Positions 27,106 through 39,450 are shown, counted from the first letter of the stretch. The stretch is 64,000 nucleotides of DNA from Ligustrum vulgare (GCA_963555705.1 OY743182.1:54316592-54380591); one strand, 5' to 3'. The notes: generated by a model not told the origin, from the sequence alone. A program made the numbers and translations.

Positions 27106-27938
27106 CTAATTATCATTTTAGGAAATGTGTTTTAGACAGGAAAATGGGTCAATACCTGTTTTTGGGAAGTGCTCTCCCTTTATGTATTACGTTTTTGTCT
27201 CGTGTGCATATTTAGTCCTTATTTGAGCCCTCATTATCTACAAAATGAGTTTAATAATAATATTTTATGAATAATATATACTTAAACACCTATTTGAGAC
27301 TCATTATTTCAAATGATGTAGTTCGTAATAGTAAACTTTGGTACAATTAGCTGTTAAAAACTATGAATTTTTTTAATTTATGTGTTAATTATTTTATTAA
27401 TAAAATGTTAGTTGAAAATGATTTTTTTAAAAATGAGGGTTTGAATAAAGTGTACTTAATAGGGGCTATTATTATTATTTTTTTTTTACTAAGCTGCCAC
27501 AATTGTAATAGTTAAGAACTTAAATAACTTATTACTTTAAAAAAATATACTTCAATGACCATTTGCATAACTATTCAATTTTAATGATTATTGATGTAAT
27601 TAATCTTTTCAAAATATAATTTCTAGATTATCACAAATAATTTATCACTATCCGAATATTACTATTAGAATTGGTACTAACTATCTTATTACAATATTTG
27701 ATATTTAAATTTATTAAACAAATATTTCATTTCATATTTACTTTCACATTACAAATTAAATACATGTGGTCATCTATTTAAATGATGTAGAAAATTAAGC
27801 AACATGAAATGTTAGTTTTGGTTAAATTTTAACTAATGTATATCGCAAATACATTAACTTTATATACTAAGAAATCATCTATGCATCTCGATTCATAAAA
27901 GCGACGCGGTTGTTTACCCCACAAGACATAATACTTTA
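27106..27938. repeat. Left copy of ~835-bp direct repeat flanking LINE 1
   Basis: It is nearly identical, with a few percent substitutions and small indels, to 30974-31810 in the same orientation. The shared sequence runs from ctaatt(a/g)tcattttagg to caagacataata(c/t)ttta. It contains a MITE-like segment (about 27285-27475) related to the one at 4063. The LINE begins directly at its right edge. Confidence 0.9.
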
Positions 27939-29449
27939 AGGCAGGCTGTGGAGACACTGTGCTTAAGGAGTTCCCAGTTAGTATGAAAAAATAGTGTATG
28001 ATACTCATTTGATCCAGGGGCTTTGTGTAGTCCAATGCTGAATAAAGCCTCTGAGATGTCATCCTTGGTGAAGGGCTCCAGCAAGGAGTGGCCGTCTTCA
28101 AGTGTTAAATGTTTGTGGATATGTTTGACCCCTTCTTCTAAGATCCCCTCAACTGGATAGAAGCTGGTAAAGAGCACAGAAAAATACTTCTCAATATGAC
28201 CAACAAGCACGTCCTCATCCTCCAACCAATTCCCATTCTCCCCTTTAAGGCGGGTGATGGCATTTTTTTTCCTTCTTTCAGATGCTCTTCTGTGAAAATA
28301 TTTTGTATTTCTGTCTCCTCCTTTCATCCAGTCCGTCCTGGCTCTTTGTCTCCAATATTCTTCCTCTCTTCTGTTAGTGGTGGCAATCTCCTTCTCCACA
28401 TCTTTCACCTCATTCATGACCGTCCTCGGATTACAGGAGCTCAAGAGCTGATCTCTTCTTTCCATAAGCCTACAATGATCTTCTTATTGTTCCCCATTTT
28501 CACCCTGCTCCATTCCACCAAGTTACTTAAGCCCTTCTAGAGTGTTCCTTTAATATGCATAAAGGGGTCGGTTTCATTACCAGAACCACTCACTTCAGCC
28601 AGGATGTTCTCAGCTACCTCAAAATATCCCTCATCTTTGATCCACAGAGGTTCGAATTGTTTTTATGAGGGATGTGTCACTTTCCTCTTCTCAACCTTTT
28701 GTCCAGCAATTTTTATAAGGATAGATCTGTGGTCTGATCGTGAAAAGGGGAGGTTGAAAACCTCCGATGAGGGAAAAGCTTGTGACCATGGCAGATTGCA
28801 AACCGCTCTGTCGAGTCTAGCTTGGATGTGTGCCTCTCCAATTCTGCCATTGTTCCACGTCATTATTGGGCCAATGTACCCCAGGTCAATTAGTCCACAT
28901 TCCACAAGTGCATTGCAGAAATTATCACTGAGATGTGTAGACCTGGAATCACTCCCCATTCTCTCCTTTAGGCTCATTGTTTCATTGAAGTCACCCATGC
29001 AAAGCCACAGAAGGTTCATCATCCCATTGAGTTTTCTCAGCAATTCCTATGATTGTTCCTTGAGGTTGGATCTCGGATTACCATAGAAGCCAGTGAGCCA
29101 CCAAGGTTCGGTACCTCCCTTGCAAATGACTGCATAACTATGGCCCCTTGAAAACGATTTAATCTGCACGTCCCATTCGTCATTCTAGAGCAACATAAGT
29201 CTCCGCTTTTGCCCCTACTAGCGACAACAAAGTTTGATTCGAACCCTAATGAACATCGTACTCTCGCTGCCTTCTCTCATGACAGTCTCGTCTCAGACAG
29301 GGAGACGATACTGGGGGAATGATTACGGACAAGGTTTCGCAATGCGGATAATGTGCCGTGGTTCCCCATCCCCTGCGGACAAGGTTCCGTAATGCTGATA
29401 TTGTTCCGGAGTTCCCCATCCCCTGGACATTCCAGCAAATGCAACTCAT
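27939..29449 (-). pseudogene. LINE 1 ORF2 (endonuclease and start of RT), broken and truncated
   Basis: ORF2 encodes the AP-type endonuclease and reverse transcriptase. It begins MSCICWNVQGMGN, and a short tandem duplication and frameshifts follow (29240-29420). The endonuclease core GDFNETMSLKERMG and the SDHRSI motif are at 28740-28990. The RT linker (WMKGGDRNTKYFHRRAS at about 28310) and RT start (HKAPGSNEYHTLFF) end at 27939. The catalytic RT motif, zinc finger and RNase H are absent. Confidence 0.9.
29315..29422. repeat. ~57-bp tandem duplication in LINE 1 ORF2 start
   Basis: The unit ggacaaggtttcgcaatgcg...gttccccatcccctg is repeated directly with a few differences. It duplicates codons just after the ORF2 start and contributes to its disruption. 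Confidence 0.75.
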
Positions 29450-30815
29450 GGTATCCGACGGTCCTGCAGCATAGGACCTGCCAGTTGGTAATTTGTTATA
29501 ACATTCTCCATTTCCTCTGTGGTTTCCATCCCCCTACTTCTTTTCTCACCTCCCAAGTCCTCTCCTTGCCAAGGTAGTTTCCTTTTGCTTTTAGGACTAG
29601 CTTTCCCTTTACTGCTAGAACATCCGAGTCCCCCCAATAATAATCTCTTCCCCGAAAAGTAAATAACTGGTCCTTGAGTTCCCCTTGCCTCTTTTTCCTT
29701 TCGATTGGTTGCTTGAGTTATTTTGCTCCTCACCATTTTTGCACACTGGGTTTATTTGGTGCCTGTCTTCCCCTTTTCCCATCCTTCATTCCTCTCTAGC
29801 CGTCTCCTCATGGACATTAACCTCTTCACCAACAATTTCCTCCTTCCTCTTGGACAATGCAGGTGCCATGGTTGAGTTTTCCTCGCTTACAGGAGTACCC
29901 CATTTCCTTTCTAGATCCCCTTGAGCACATAGTATTGTCTTCCTCAATAGGAAGCTGATTATTTCTTATCAATGCCCCTTCCACACCACTCGATGAGAGA
30001 TCCTTTGGAGATTCTCCTTCGTTGCTTTCTGATTTAGAGCTACCCTTCCCAGCAGTTCTCCTTGGGGATTGTTGTCTTCGTTTTCCTCCAATAATTTGAG
30101 CTTTAATTTTTTCATTATATTTCAGTACTTCCACTCCTCCTATCTGAGTCCTTTCTTATAAGCATTCATTCACTCGATGCCCTATGCCTCCATAGTGGAA
30201 ACACATTTCTGGCAGCCTTTCATATTGGAGTGGTACCGCAAACTCCTTACCCATAGTATCCAGCCAAACAAATACCCCTTTCTTCAGTAGCTCAGTGATA
30301 TTTAGCATGACCTTTACCCGCGGTATAATGTTCCCATAGTCCACCTCCAAGACCTCTCTAATAAGCTTACCCAATTCCACGCAGAGCACGCTCAGTATGG
30401 CATACAAGAGGCTCATTCAAGAGTTGGACCCAAAAGGCAGCTGTGTCGAATTCCATGTTCGAAAGTCTCCGGCCTCGTCAGGGGTCTTGAGAATGAGGAG
30501 CTGATTATTGAAGAGCCACGGGCCGCCCACTAAAACCCTTTGCCGGTCGGTCATGGAATCGAAGTGAAAAGAGAACATGTTCTGGATTCCTTTGACATCA
30601 ACTTTGAATCCCCTCGTTAGCTGCCAAACTAGGCGAAAAACCCTTTCCACCGCATCTCTATTGGCCACTTTTGTACTCAGAATCTTCCCGATCAAACACG
30701 ATTTCAGGTTCATCAATACATCATTACAAACATCTGCTCTAATTGAAATCTTGGAGTTGCTGAGATTCTCGCTTTTTAGTTGCTCACATAGCTCTCTTAT
30801 TTCTTCCGGATCCAT
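29450..30815 (-). pseudogene. LINE 1 ORF1 (DUF4283 plus CCHC knuckle), broken
   Basis: ORF1 of plant L1 LINEs encodes a nucleic-acid-binding protein. It opens with MDPEEIRELCEQL and continues through a DUF4283-like domain (about 30815-30430) with GPWLFNNQLLIL. A frameshift near 30440 separates this from the following GKLIREVLEVDYG segment and the zinc knuckle CFHYGGIGHRVNEC (about 30160-30205). The C-terminal basic/serine-rich tail continues in shifted frames to about 29450. Identification rests on the domain order and the adjacent ORF2. Confidence 0.88.
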
Positions 30816-30973
30816 GCAATGAATTGAAGGGATGTGAGATTACCTTAACGTTCTCCGTAAGGAATAGAAGGCTGGAATGGTTCCGGCGACTGAAGCCATA
30901 GATTATGGGAAAGAGCCCAAGATCTTGCCGGAATGGGAGCTGGGGGAATTATCTAGGACCTAATATTTGTTTC

Positions 30974-31810
30974 CTAATTGTCATTTTAGGAAATGTGTTT
31001 TAGACAGGAAAATTGGTCAATACCTATTTTTGGGAAGTGCTCTCCCTTTATGTATTACGTTTTTCTCTTGTGTGCATATTAGTCCTTATTTGAGCCGTCA
31101 TTATCTACAAAATGAATTTAATAATAATGATTTTGTGGAGAATGTATACTTAAACACCTGTTTGAGACTCATTATTTCAAATGATGTAGTTCGTAATACT
31201 AAATTTTGGTACAATTAGCTGTTAAAAACTATGAATTTTTTAATTTATATGTAAATTATTTTATTAATAGAATGTTAGTTGAAAATGTTTTTTTAAAAAT
31301 GAGGGTTTGAATAAAGTGTACTTAATAGGGGCTATTTTTTTTTTTACTAAGCTGCCACAATTGTAATAGTTAAGAACTTAAATAACTTATTACATTAAAA
31401 AAAATATACTTCAATGACCATTTGCATAACTCATTTGCATAACTATTCAATTTTAATGATTATTGATGTAATTAATCTTTTCAAAATATAATTTCTAGAT
31501 TATCACAAATAATTTATCACTATCCGAATATTACTATTAGAATTGGTACTAACTATCTTATTACAATATTTGATATTTAAATTTATTAAATAAATATTTC
31601 ATTTAATATTTACTTTCACATTACAAATTAAATACATGTGGTCATCTATTTAAATGATGTAGAAAATTAAGCAACATGAAATGTTAATTTTGGTTAAATT
31701 TTAACTAATGTATATCGCAAATACATTAACTTTATATACTAAGAAATCATCTATGCATCTCGATTCATAAAATCGACGCAGTTATTTAACCCACAAGACA
31801 TAATATTTTA
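30974..31810. repeat. Right copy of ~835-bp direct repeat flanking LINE 1
   Basis: Same sequence and orientation as 27106-27938. It carries a small extra duplication of catttgcataact (about 31420-31447) that is absent from the left copy. Non-coding. Confidence 0.9.
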
Positions 31811-32414
31811 TTACTTACAATATGAAATTGATTTTTCAAGAATCAATTTTTCTGAACATTCATTCTCAATCACACATTCTTTAAAAAATTATTTTTTACA
31901 ATTTTTTTATACTTTTTTTTTAACTATACATTCTAAAAAAATTACTTTTTCACGAAAATCTCAAAAAATCAAAGTCAAATAGTCAGAATAATAGTTTGAA
32001 AATCTCGCAATTATCATAATACGACAATCGAGTAAAGTTAAGATCACGAAATTATACGAATAAATTTATACCCTATAATTTATTAAAATTAAGAATGATT
32101 AAAAAATGTTAATCATTCTATTGATATTATTAACTAAAAAGAAATCAAAGCATTAATTATTCAATATTATTCTTCCTTAAATAACTTTTTCTATAAATTA
32201 TTTATAAGCAGCTTATTTTTTCAACCACATATATATTTCAGAAAATATGATTTTTATTATTAAAGATTTGACCCTTGATAATTAAAACATAATTTTTATA
32301 TAGATGGTTACACATAATATTAAGAGCAACATATAAAAATAATAATAATTAAATGATAATTTTAATACTGATAACTAAAAATATTAATTGAAATAATTCA
32401 GTATTAGTGTTAAT
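31811..32414. other. AT-rich non-coding DNA between LINE 1 repeat and pararetrovirus 1
   Basis: No gene is seen. It has MITE-like ttctgaacattcattctc...caaagtcaaatagtcag around 31840-31985, without firm ends. Confidence 0.5.
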
Positions 32415-32445
32415 AAATATTCTAAGGATGTTTTGAAAAAGAATG

Positions 32446-32457
32446 ACTCTGATACCA
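32446..32457 (-). promoter_or_regulatory. Distal copy of pararetrovirus 1 tRNA-Met primer site
   Basis: On the minus strand it reads TGGTATCAGAGT, one base different from the site at 39525. It is preceded by the same leader (CTATCTATCACCTGGGCTT). It marks the terminal redundancy of the integrated copy. Confidence 0.85.
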
Positions 32458-32696
32458 TGGAAGCCCAGGTGATAGATAGATAAGAAATATAAGTAATAAA
32501 CTTGTAGAGAAAGAACAAAATTATGAAGAAAACTTAAGATTTTATTGATATTAAAGTTTTTTGACTACAAGATAGATTGAACGTGTGGAGACTATATCAC
32601 TTGGATAAATTCTGCCTTACAAAGAAAGGAAACTTGAAATTTAAAGAGAAAAATTACATAGAAGGAATCTTGAAATGTAAATTGAAGCAGAAAAAT

Positions 32697-32829
32697 CCTT
32701 GATTGAACAGTATTTTGTCGATGACTTTTTCCAAAAGTAGGAATCTTGAATAGTTGATTGAGGCTTGATTGAACAATATTTTGTCGACTACTTTTTCCAA
32801 AAGTAGGAATCTTGAATGGTTGATTGAGG
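32697..32829 (-). promoter_or_regulatory. Tandem duplication in pararetrovirus 1 regulatory region
   Basis: A unit of about 65 bp containing ttgattgaaca(g/a)tattttgtcga and ccaaaagtaggaatcttga is present twice in tandem. It lies downstream of ORF2 and upstream of the second leader, where the pregenomic RNA promoter is expected. An AATAAAA polyadenylation-type signal lies nearby on the minus strand (about 32540-32548). No clean TATA box was identified. Confidence 0.65.
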
Positions 32830-32934
32830 CTTTATCTTGCCACCCACTTGTACCAAAAGTTTGAAAAAGACATCTTTAGATTCGACAAATATTGAGATTT
32901 CTTTTGAGTTGGCACATATTGAAAAGCATTTCTT

Positions 32935-34347
32935 TTAAACGTTGAACTCGGTATTCTCTGAAATCATCAAGAAAACTTTGTTCATATAGTCATTTGGTCC
33001 TTTGAAGATCTTCTTGAAGAGATTCGTCAAAATCAATTCCATAGAAATCATCTTCATTTTGATAGAAATCATCGTCAAATTCCGCTTCTGAGCTGGTCTC
33101 AGATGATTCTTGAACTGAAGAAGCGTTTTTAGCAAGAGCAGCAATTTTTCTGCTAATATCGCAATTTCTTTAGGACTGGTACATTTTGCAAGAAGTGCTA
33201 ATAACCTACTTTTCTCAGAAAGGTCAGCATAGGCATCTTGAAGTTTCTTTGAAGGCTGTCCTTGATTAATTTTTTGATTAATCCAAGATTGAATTGCCTT
33301 GAGACAGCAATTTGTTTCATGAGACTTTGACCACCATTTAACTTTAAATCTTCTAATAACCCTTTTTGGACTGAAAGAATTGTTTGGATCTTGAATAAGT
33401 AGATAGTCCCAACAGAGAATGCATGAGACTTTGAAAATGGAAACAAATTGAAATAAAATATTTTCTTGAGGCTTAAAAAATGACTTTGCCTCATTTTTGA
33501 AATGATTCAAACCTTGAAGAGAGAGAATGGGAAGAATATTCTCTTCAAGTCCAAAATATTTGAACCAATTTTGAAACCATTTTGGAAATATATTTTGACA
33601 ATTTTGGTGAAAAGGGATAAACCAAGAATGATCAACTGGCCTAAAAAAGAGGACATTAAACCAGACATCTTGATAATCAAATAGTTAAAATCAGAGGAGA
33701 AATTTTCGCCTTTTGCAAGATTCCATCCAAGGTTTTTGTCCCTAGTCATCATAGGACAAAACCTTACAGATTGAAATTTTTGAAAAATCAATATGTTGAG
33801 GATTTTGTTTATTTTTGGTATGAGCAATAATTGCAGATCCTGGTTTAAGAAGGATCTTTTCATAAAACTCACGGGGTTTTTGAAGGGTAGAAGGTAGGAA
33901 TTGGAAATTTGGAGGGAAAATATCTGATAAACATTCGTTTAGATCAGAATATTTTTCGACCCAAGAGGGCTCCATATTGAAACCAGAATAGCAGTCATTT
34001 TTGATGAAATATAGAAAAGGATTTTTATTGATTTCTGGGAACTTGCTAGAACTAGTTTGAACTGCTTTTTTGAAATTTGAAGGTTTTGCTTTATCTGGAG
34101 TTTGTGGAATTGTGCCAAGAACTGAGAAGTTATTTGCAGTAGAAAGAGAGGGAGTGTTTGAAGATGAAGAAATTTTGCTGATATTTTGAACAGAATTTTC
34201 GATTGAAGGCAAGACAGTTTTCTTTCCTTTGTTTTTATTTTTGGAGGAAGTTGCCATGGAAGAAGCCATGTCTTCAAGAACCTTGTCGTACCAATCTATG
34301 TTGGCACTTTTCTTTTGAGCACTCTTTTGAGGTGGCCTTACTATCAC
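32935..34347 (-). pseudogene. Pararetrovirus 1 ORF2, function unknown, broken
   Basis: It begins MIVRPPQKSAQKKS just after the RNase H end and runs for about 200 codons to a stop at 33742. It then continues in other frames to about 32935. Visible parts are a serine/lysine-rich N-terminus, an aromatic middle (NPFLYFIKNDCYSGF), a basic segment (KRVIRRFKVKWWSKSHE at about 33340), and a C-terminal helical tail. Similar placement after the polyprotein is known for ORF2 of florendoviruses, whose role is not established. Stops and frameshifts make it non-functional. Confidence 0.7.
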
Positions 34348-35894
34348 TCGAAATTTCTCTCTTCTTTATAAGAAACTCTCTAGTGAGGAAGTCTACCAAA
34401 ACGTTATTCTTACCTTGTATATATAGAATTTTGAAATCAAAACATAACAAAATAGCTTTCCATCTTGCAAATCTATGTTTTGAAACAAGATTTATTTACG
34501 TCCTTTTCTAAAACTTCCTTGGTTGCTTTACAATCAGTTTTTTAAATAAATGATTTATTGATTAAATCATCATGAAATTTTGAAACACAAATGACAATTG
34601 AAAGAATCTCCTTTTTAACTGTTGAATAATTATTTTGAGAACCAGTCAAACACCGAAATAGTAACGGACCAGCTGTTCTTGATTTGACTCTTTTGAAATC
34701 TGCATTAGGACTCCACCAAATCCTATATCCGACGTATCTACCTCAACGATAAAATTGGCATATGAATCAATAATGGATAGACACGGGATGCTTTTGACAG
34801 CACTTTTGACCCTTCGAACGGCTAAGGTGCACTCATGACCCCATGGTTTTGGATTATTTTGAAACCTTTTGAAAAGAGGGACACACAAAATTCTGATATT
34901 TTGAATAAAGTCGGACACGTGATTAACACATCCAAGAAATCTTTGAAGACTTGTCTTGTAAATAATTTGATCTGGAAATTTGTCAGTAAAATTTGAACTT
35001 CTTTGAATTGGTTTAATAGTTTCTTGAAAAATCGTGTGTCCAAGAAAACGAATACTTGTTTGACATAAGACGATTTTCTTTGCAGAAACTGCTAAACCAT
35101 TAATTTTGACAATATTGAAAAATGTATTTAAATGTTTGAAATGTTGTTCTAAATTTTCAGAATAAAGAAGAACATCATCAATATAAACAATGATAAAATT
35201 TGAAAAGGATTAAAAATATCATTCATGATTTTTTGAAATTCAGAAAGAAGCATTTTTTAGACCAAACGGCATAACATTCCATTCATATTAACCAAAAGGA
35301 ACGTTGAATGCTGTTTTGTATCTATCTTCTTCTTTGATTTGAATCTGCCAAAAACTAGATTTCATATCAAATTTGGAGAAGATGACGGCTTTGGGAAGAC
35401 GATTAATGAGATCTTTCTTTTGAGGAAGTGGATATCTTATCCATTGAAGAGCAGAATTAAAAGACTTATAATTTATTACAAGATTTGGAGCTCCACGTTC
35501 TATTTTTGCTTGATGAAGCACATAAAATGCAGAACAGATCCATGGAGATTTACTAGGGCGAATGAGTCATTTTGAAAGTAAATCATGAATTTCTTTTTGT
35601 ACAATAATCAAGGAGTTCTTTGTTCATTTGAATAGGTCTTGATTTAGTGGGAATTTTTGATTCATGAAAATCAGAATTATATGGAAGAGAAATAGTATGC
35701 TTCTTTCTATTCCAAAATGCATTAGGAATAGTAGAACATACTTCTGTTTCAAATTTTTGATGGAATTGAGAAATTTTTTCTTTATTTGAAGAATTTTGAA
35801 GTTGATCATTTATTCGTTGAAATTTGATTTCTTCTTTAAGAAACTGAACATGTTGTTTTTTGAAATTAATATTGTTGATAATTTGAGAAATCAA
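34330..35894 (-). pseudogene. Pararetrovirus 1 reverse transcriptase and RNase H, broken
   Basis: The polymerase domain of the viral polyprotein. RT motifs are readable in pieces: VINYKSFNSALQWIRYPLP and FSKFDMKSSFWQIQI (35288-35521), and the catalytic box VYIDDVLLYSEN (about 35165-35205). Thumb (FLGHTI) and RNase H (FIVEVDTSDIGFGGVL; end LYIQGKNNVLVDFLTREF near 34400) follow. The N-terminal linker KRNS...HHTISLPYN lies at 35583-35894. At least four frameshifts or stops interrupt the frame. Confidence 0.88.
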
Positions 35895-35902
35895 TGCTTG
35901 TT

Positions 35903-36553
35903 TTAGAGCATTAACTTCTCTAAAAGAAGGAGGATTAGTAAATTTGAAAAATAATCTTGTCCAAAAACATTCGTTTTAAGACCTTTTCCATTAGTTTGAA
36001 AAGGATAAATTTGAACAATGAAAGGAGTGCCAAGAATGACTTCTTGATCAAGATCCTTAACCAAATAAAAAATATTTTTGAAAAAAATATTTGAATTACA
36101 AAAATGAGCTTTTGAGAGTTTATATTTAATGTTTAATTTCTTTCCACTAGCGCCATATAGGCATTCAATAGTTTTTTCAAAGTATTTTGTAGGAATTAAA
36201 CCTTCACGAATACAATTTTGATCAGCTCCAGAATCAATTATGACTCTACTTGTTAATTTGAAATTTTTATCAACAATAATTGTCATTTGACAATACCATT
36301 TTTGAAGTCGGACCTGATTAATAACGTTGATTTTTTCCTCATTGGATAGGGGAAAATCAGAATCATTAAATCGTTCAGGATGATCATATTTTTCAATATA
36401 TTTCCGTTCTTTAACAGAATCAGAATCAGATTCTTCTTCTGAAGAAGAAGATGATGAATTATTTTGATTATTTGAAGAATTATTTTTAAAAAGAGTAAAT
36501 TCAAGTTTGAGATTTTTAACTTGATGTTCAAGATGAGAAATTTGAGATTTCAT
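35903..36553 (-). pseudogene. Pararetrovirus 1 aspartic protease with coiled-coil linker
   Basis: It starts with a predicted coiled coil (ISHLEHQVKNLKLEF), then a serine/glutamate-rich acidic stretch, then a retropepsin-like domain with the active-site triad in IIDSGADQNCI (about 36215-36245) and the flap and C-terminal part ending EVILGTPFI. In frame for about 216 codons, this is the longest intact piece of this virus. It would process the polyprotein in a live virus. Confidence 0.85.
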
Positions 36554-36599
36554 TTCTTTGACTTCTGATTTTAAATCAGAACTGGATGATTTTGATGCT

Positions 36600-37611
36600 G
36601 CTTCTTGATTAAACCTTTTTTGTATTCTGAAATTTCTTTGGTTTGGATTGAAATTTTCGACGAAAAATTTTTTGAATAGATTTTTGAAATTGACGGGGAG
36701 AGTTGGGAAAAAACTTATTTTTGGTTTGAAAATTTCTTTTTCTAAGAAAAGAAGGAAAAATTTTCTTTTTTAATTTTGAGGATGGAGGAATAATTTTTTC
36801 AAAACCATATTGCTCACAGAATGATCCTAACTCATTCCTAGTTTCATATCTTTCAGATTTGAGCTTAGTTTTGAGTTTGATATCATTGCAAAGAGCAAGA
36901 CCTTCCTTGTTGATGAAATTAATATTTTCATCATAAGTTATAGTTGAAAAAGGAATTGAATCAGAATTTTGAGCTTTTATAGAATTGCGAACTTTTTCTG
37001 CAAAGAGTTTTGGAAGTCCAGAAAGAAATCTTTCTTTCCAAAAGTCTCGATTGTAGTCTTCACAAAGCATAACTCTAGAAAGGAAAATATCCTTATACCA
37101 TCTAAACTCATGTAATTTTGGACAAGTTAGATTGATAACCTATCTTGAAGGAGAGTTGGATTTCCAACAAAATGTCTGATAATGGCAAAAATGAGGGTCA
37201 TGAAACAATCATGAACAACTTCTTCACCACTAGTTTTTGTAGCATTAAGGACTTCATTTCTTTTATCATTTGAAAGATAATTAGCCCACCAGCCTTTAAG
37301 TTGACCAGTAAATCCTATAATCAAGTTATTACAAGCACTTACTGCGTCTATCTGTTTGCATTTGTAAGCATGAAAACAAAAAGACGTTTTTTCAATTGTT
37401 TGAATTATTTGAAATTCAGTCATCCCATCAAAATTCCATTCGACAATTTCTTCACCAGAATAAGTATAAAAAAATTTCTTTTAAAAGAAGGTTCTTCTAA
37501 AAGTAAATCTGGTTGAGAAGGTCTAGGATAGAATGTGGGAAGTTTTGAAGAATTGAAATTTTTTAATTTGTTAACTTGAAGAGGTTCTTCTTCGCGAAAT
37601 TGATTTTCCAA
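36600..37611 (-). pseudogene. Pararetrovirus 1 coat protein region, broken
   Basis: Capsid domain of the polyprotein. The diagnostic segment is IIGFTGQLKGWWANYLS (about 37275-37330), followed by FWKERFLSGLPKLFAEKV and a strongly basic K/R/F-rich tail (36609-36780). The usual CCHC zinc knuckle at the end of caulimovirid coat proteins was not found in the remaining sequence. Frameshifts occur near 37440 and 37110. Confidence 0.82.
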
Positions 37612-37662
37612 ATCAAAAATATCAATTGTGTTGATATTGTTTGATGCGCTTAATTTTGAAAA

Positions 37663-38640
37663 TTATTTTGTAAGTTCTTTAAGAACTTCAGATATGGATG
37701 TCAAAGAACTTCTTTCTAATTTAGGAGAAAGATTTGACTCAATTGGTTGAAAGAGTAAAGGTTTTTTACCTTCAGATTTTGAGGAAAAAGATTGTTCCCT
37801 AAAAGATGTAAAGACATTAGTAGGGGATTTGGAAGAATAGGTATCAGTTCCTGAATTGACTTCAATTCTAGTTAACTGAGAATACATGGAATGAAGAACA
37901 ATATTTGTAAAATTGTTCTGAGATTGAATATTTCTAATATCAACTATTCTTGCCGAAGCATTATCAGTTCTATCCTCAGAAATTTGTTTGAAAGGAGATG
38001 CAATGACTTCTGCAGATCCATGAGGAAAAATGATTTCTTCAAGAGAAGGATATTCAGATTTGAAAATTTGTTTTGAAGAAGTTTTCCATGTTTTTTCGTT
38101 TGAATTTGTAGCTTGAATTGATTTGGATTTGGATTTCTTTTTACCAAAAACTTTGAAATTAATCCATTCGAAAAAAACTTAAATCTTTAGTTTGAGCAAG
38201 AAACTTATCCCAAAAAGATTCAATTTCTTCTTTAGAAAACATTTTTCTAAAATTTTTTCCAAAATTTTTAACATCAGGAGTTTGATCATTTTTGAATTCT
38301 TTTCTTTTATCGATGCTAGAAGAAATAACATTGAGTTGAGAAGATAAGCTTCTTTTATGAAGAGATTTCTTTCTCTGAAGAGGAATATCTTCTGAAGGAG
38401 GTAGCATATTTGATGTTGTTGGAGAACTTTGTTCAGATTCTTCAGAATATTGAGGTTTTGGAATGATAGATTTAAAACTGACATCTTTAAGCCTATCAGA
38501 AGAGGTGGAAAATCTACCAGATTGAAAAGGAAAATTTTGGAAAGATCTAGTTGAAGCAGATCTCGAGAAACTTGAAGAGGTTGATGATTCTCCAAAAATC
38601 ATCTTAACGCTTCCATCAGGAAAAGATAAAATTTGATTTA
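37663..38640 (-). pseudogene. Pararetrovirus 1 serine-rich inter-domain region
   Basis: Polyprotein sequence between the movement and coat proteins. It includes MIFGESSTSSSFSRSAS (38602 downward), an S/T/P-rich stretch, and FSKEEIESFWDKFLAQTK, broken by frameshifts near 38160 and 37890. It has no catalytic motif and is probably a flexible linker. Confidence 0.7.
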
Positions 38641-39450
38641 GAGTATCATTGACTGGAGTTTGAACAGGTTTGTTAGCCCTTAAAATATCCCATTCAAGGC
38701 TCCTTGTTAGAAGATTCCAAGGTATTCTTTTTGGAATAATAATATTTGTATGGAGATCATTTACTTCTAAAAGAAGTGATTCATCTCTTAGAGATGAGCA
38801 AAGTGCTCGAATATTGATATTAGTATTGAGTAGTTTGTAAAAGACTCTGTAACTAATAGCAAAAGATTTTGATTCATCTATACTAAGATTTTTAGTTTGA
38901 ATATGAAGTTTAAGAGTTTTGAGGATATGTTGATCAAAAAGTTCAACTGCGAAATTTAGATAACAATTTGAGAAAACATGACCACTCTCTAGATTTGACT
39001 CTAGAACAGTAAGTAATGAATGTTCGAAGTTCGAATGTCTTTAATCACGAAGAGTGAGTAAGATTGGAATATCTAAGCCAAGTCTGAACAATGGCTTAAG
39101 TACAATTTGAACAAGACCAATATGTAAGAATTGAAATTTCTTACGATGTTCTTGAATAGAAATTCTTGAAAACAAAGCTATTTCAGTATTAAGACCTTTT
39201 ATAGTAAGAGTTTGCTCAAAGGTTTTAATAACATGATTTTGAGTAAAATCAAATTGGCCTATTTCATAGATATCACTTTTGTCTACCTTTGGAATAGTCC
39301 AGTTATTCAACAATTGTTCAATTTGAGCAATTTGAAGTTCATTTGAGTTAATAGTATTTTGAAAATTTTCATTTTCATTTTGAGAAATTTCTTCATCATT
39401 TTTGAAAATTGCTAGACAAGTTACTAAGGCTTTACGAGAATAAGCTAATC
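38641..39450 (-). pseudogene. Pararetrovirus 1 movement protein, broken
   Basis: A 30K-superfamily movement protein that would widen plasmodesmata for cell-to-cell spread. Hallmarks are an FLHIGLVQIVLKPL segment, RLGLDIPILLTLRD, and further downstream a SYRVFYKLLNTN strand. There is an in-frame stop just after LLTLRD (39041) and a frame change. The N-terminus (ENENFQNTINSNELQIAQ) lacks a good start codon. A separate piece at 39605-39714 carries an alternative N-terminus with ATG. Confidence 0.85.

Larger units (their letters stand above)
27939..30973 (-). mobile_element. L1-type LINE, 3'-truncated inside the reverse transcriptase
   Basis: On the minus strand it has a short 5' leader (right end, near 30960), ORF1, an endonuclease region, and the start of the reverse transcriptase. 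The sequence stops at 27939, shortly after the KAPG motif and before the catalytic ADD motif, RNase H and any poly-A tail. This is opposite to ordinary 5' truncation. Frameshifts are present in ORF1 and in the endonuclease, so the element is dead. Confidence 0.92.

Noticed and set aside
28196..29086. Plus-strand frames of 114 and 160 codons.
   Set aside because: They are antisense to LINE 1 ORF2, whose minus-strand motifs are unambiguous.
33502..35575. Plus-strand frames of 60-100 codons.
   Set aside because: Antisense shadows of the broken viral RT and ORF2 on the minus strand.
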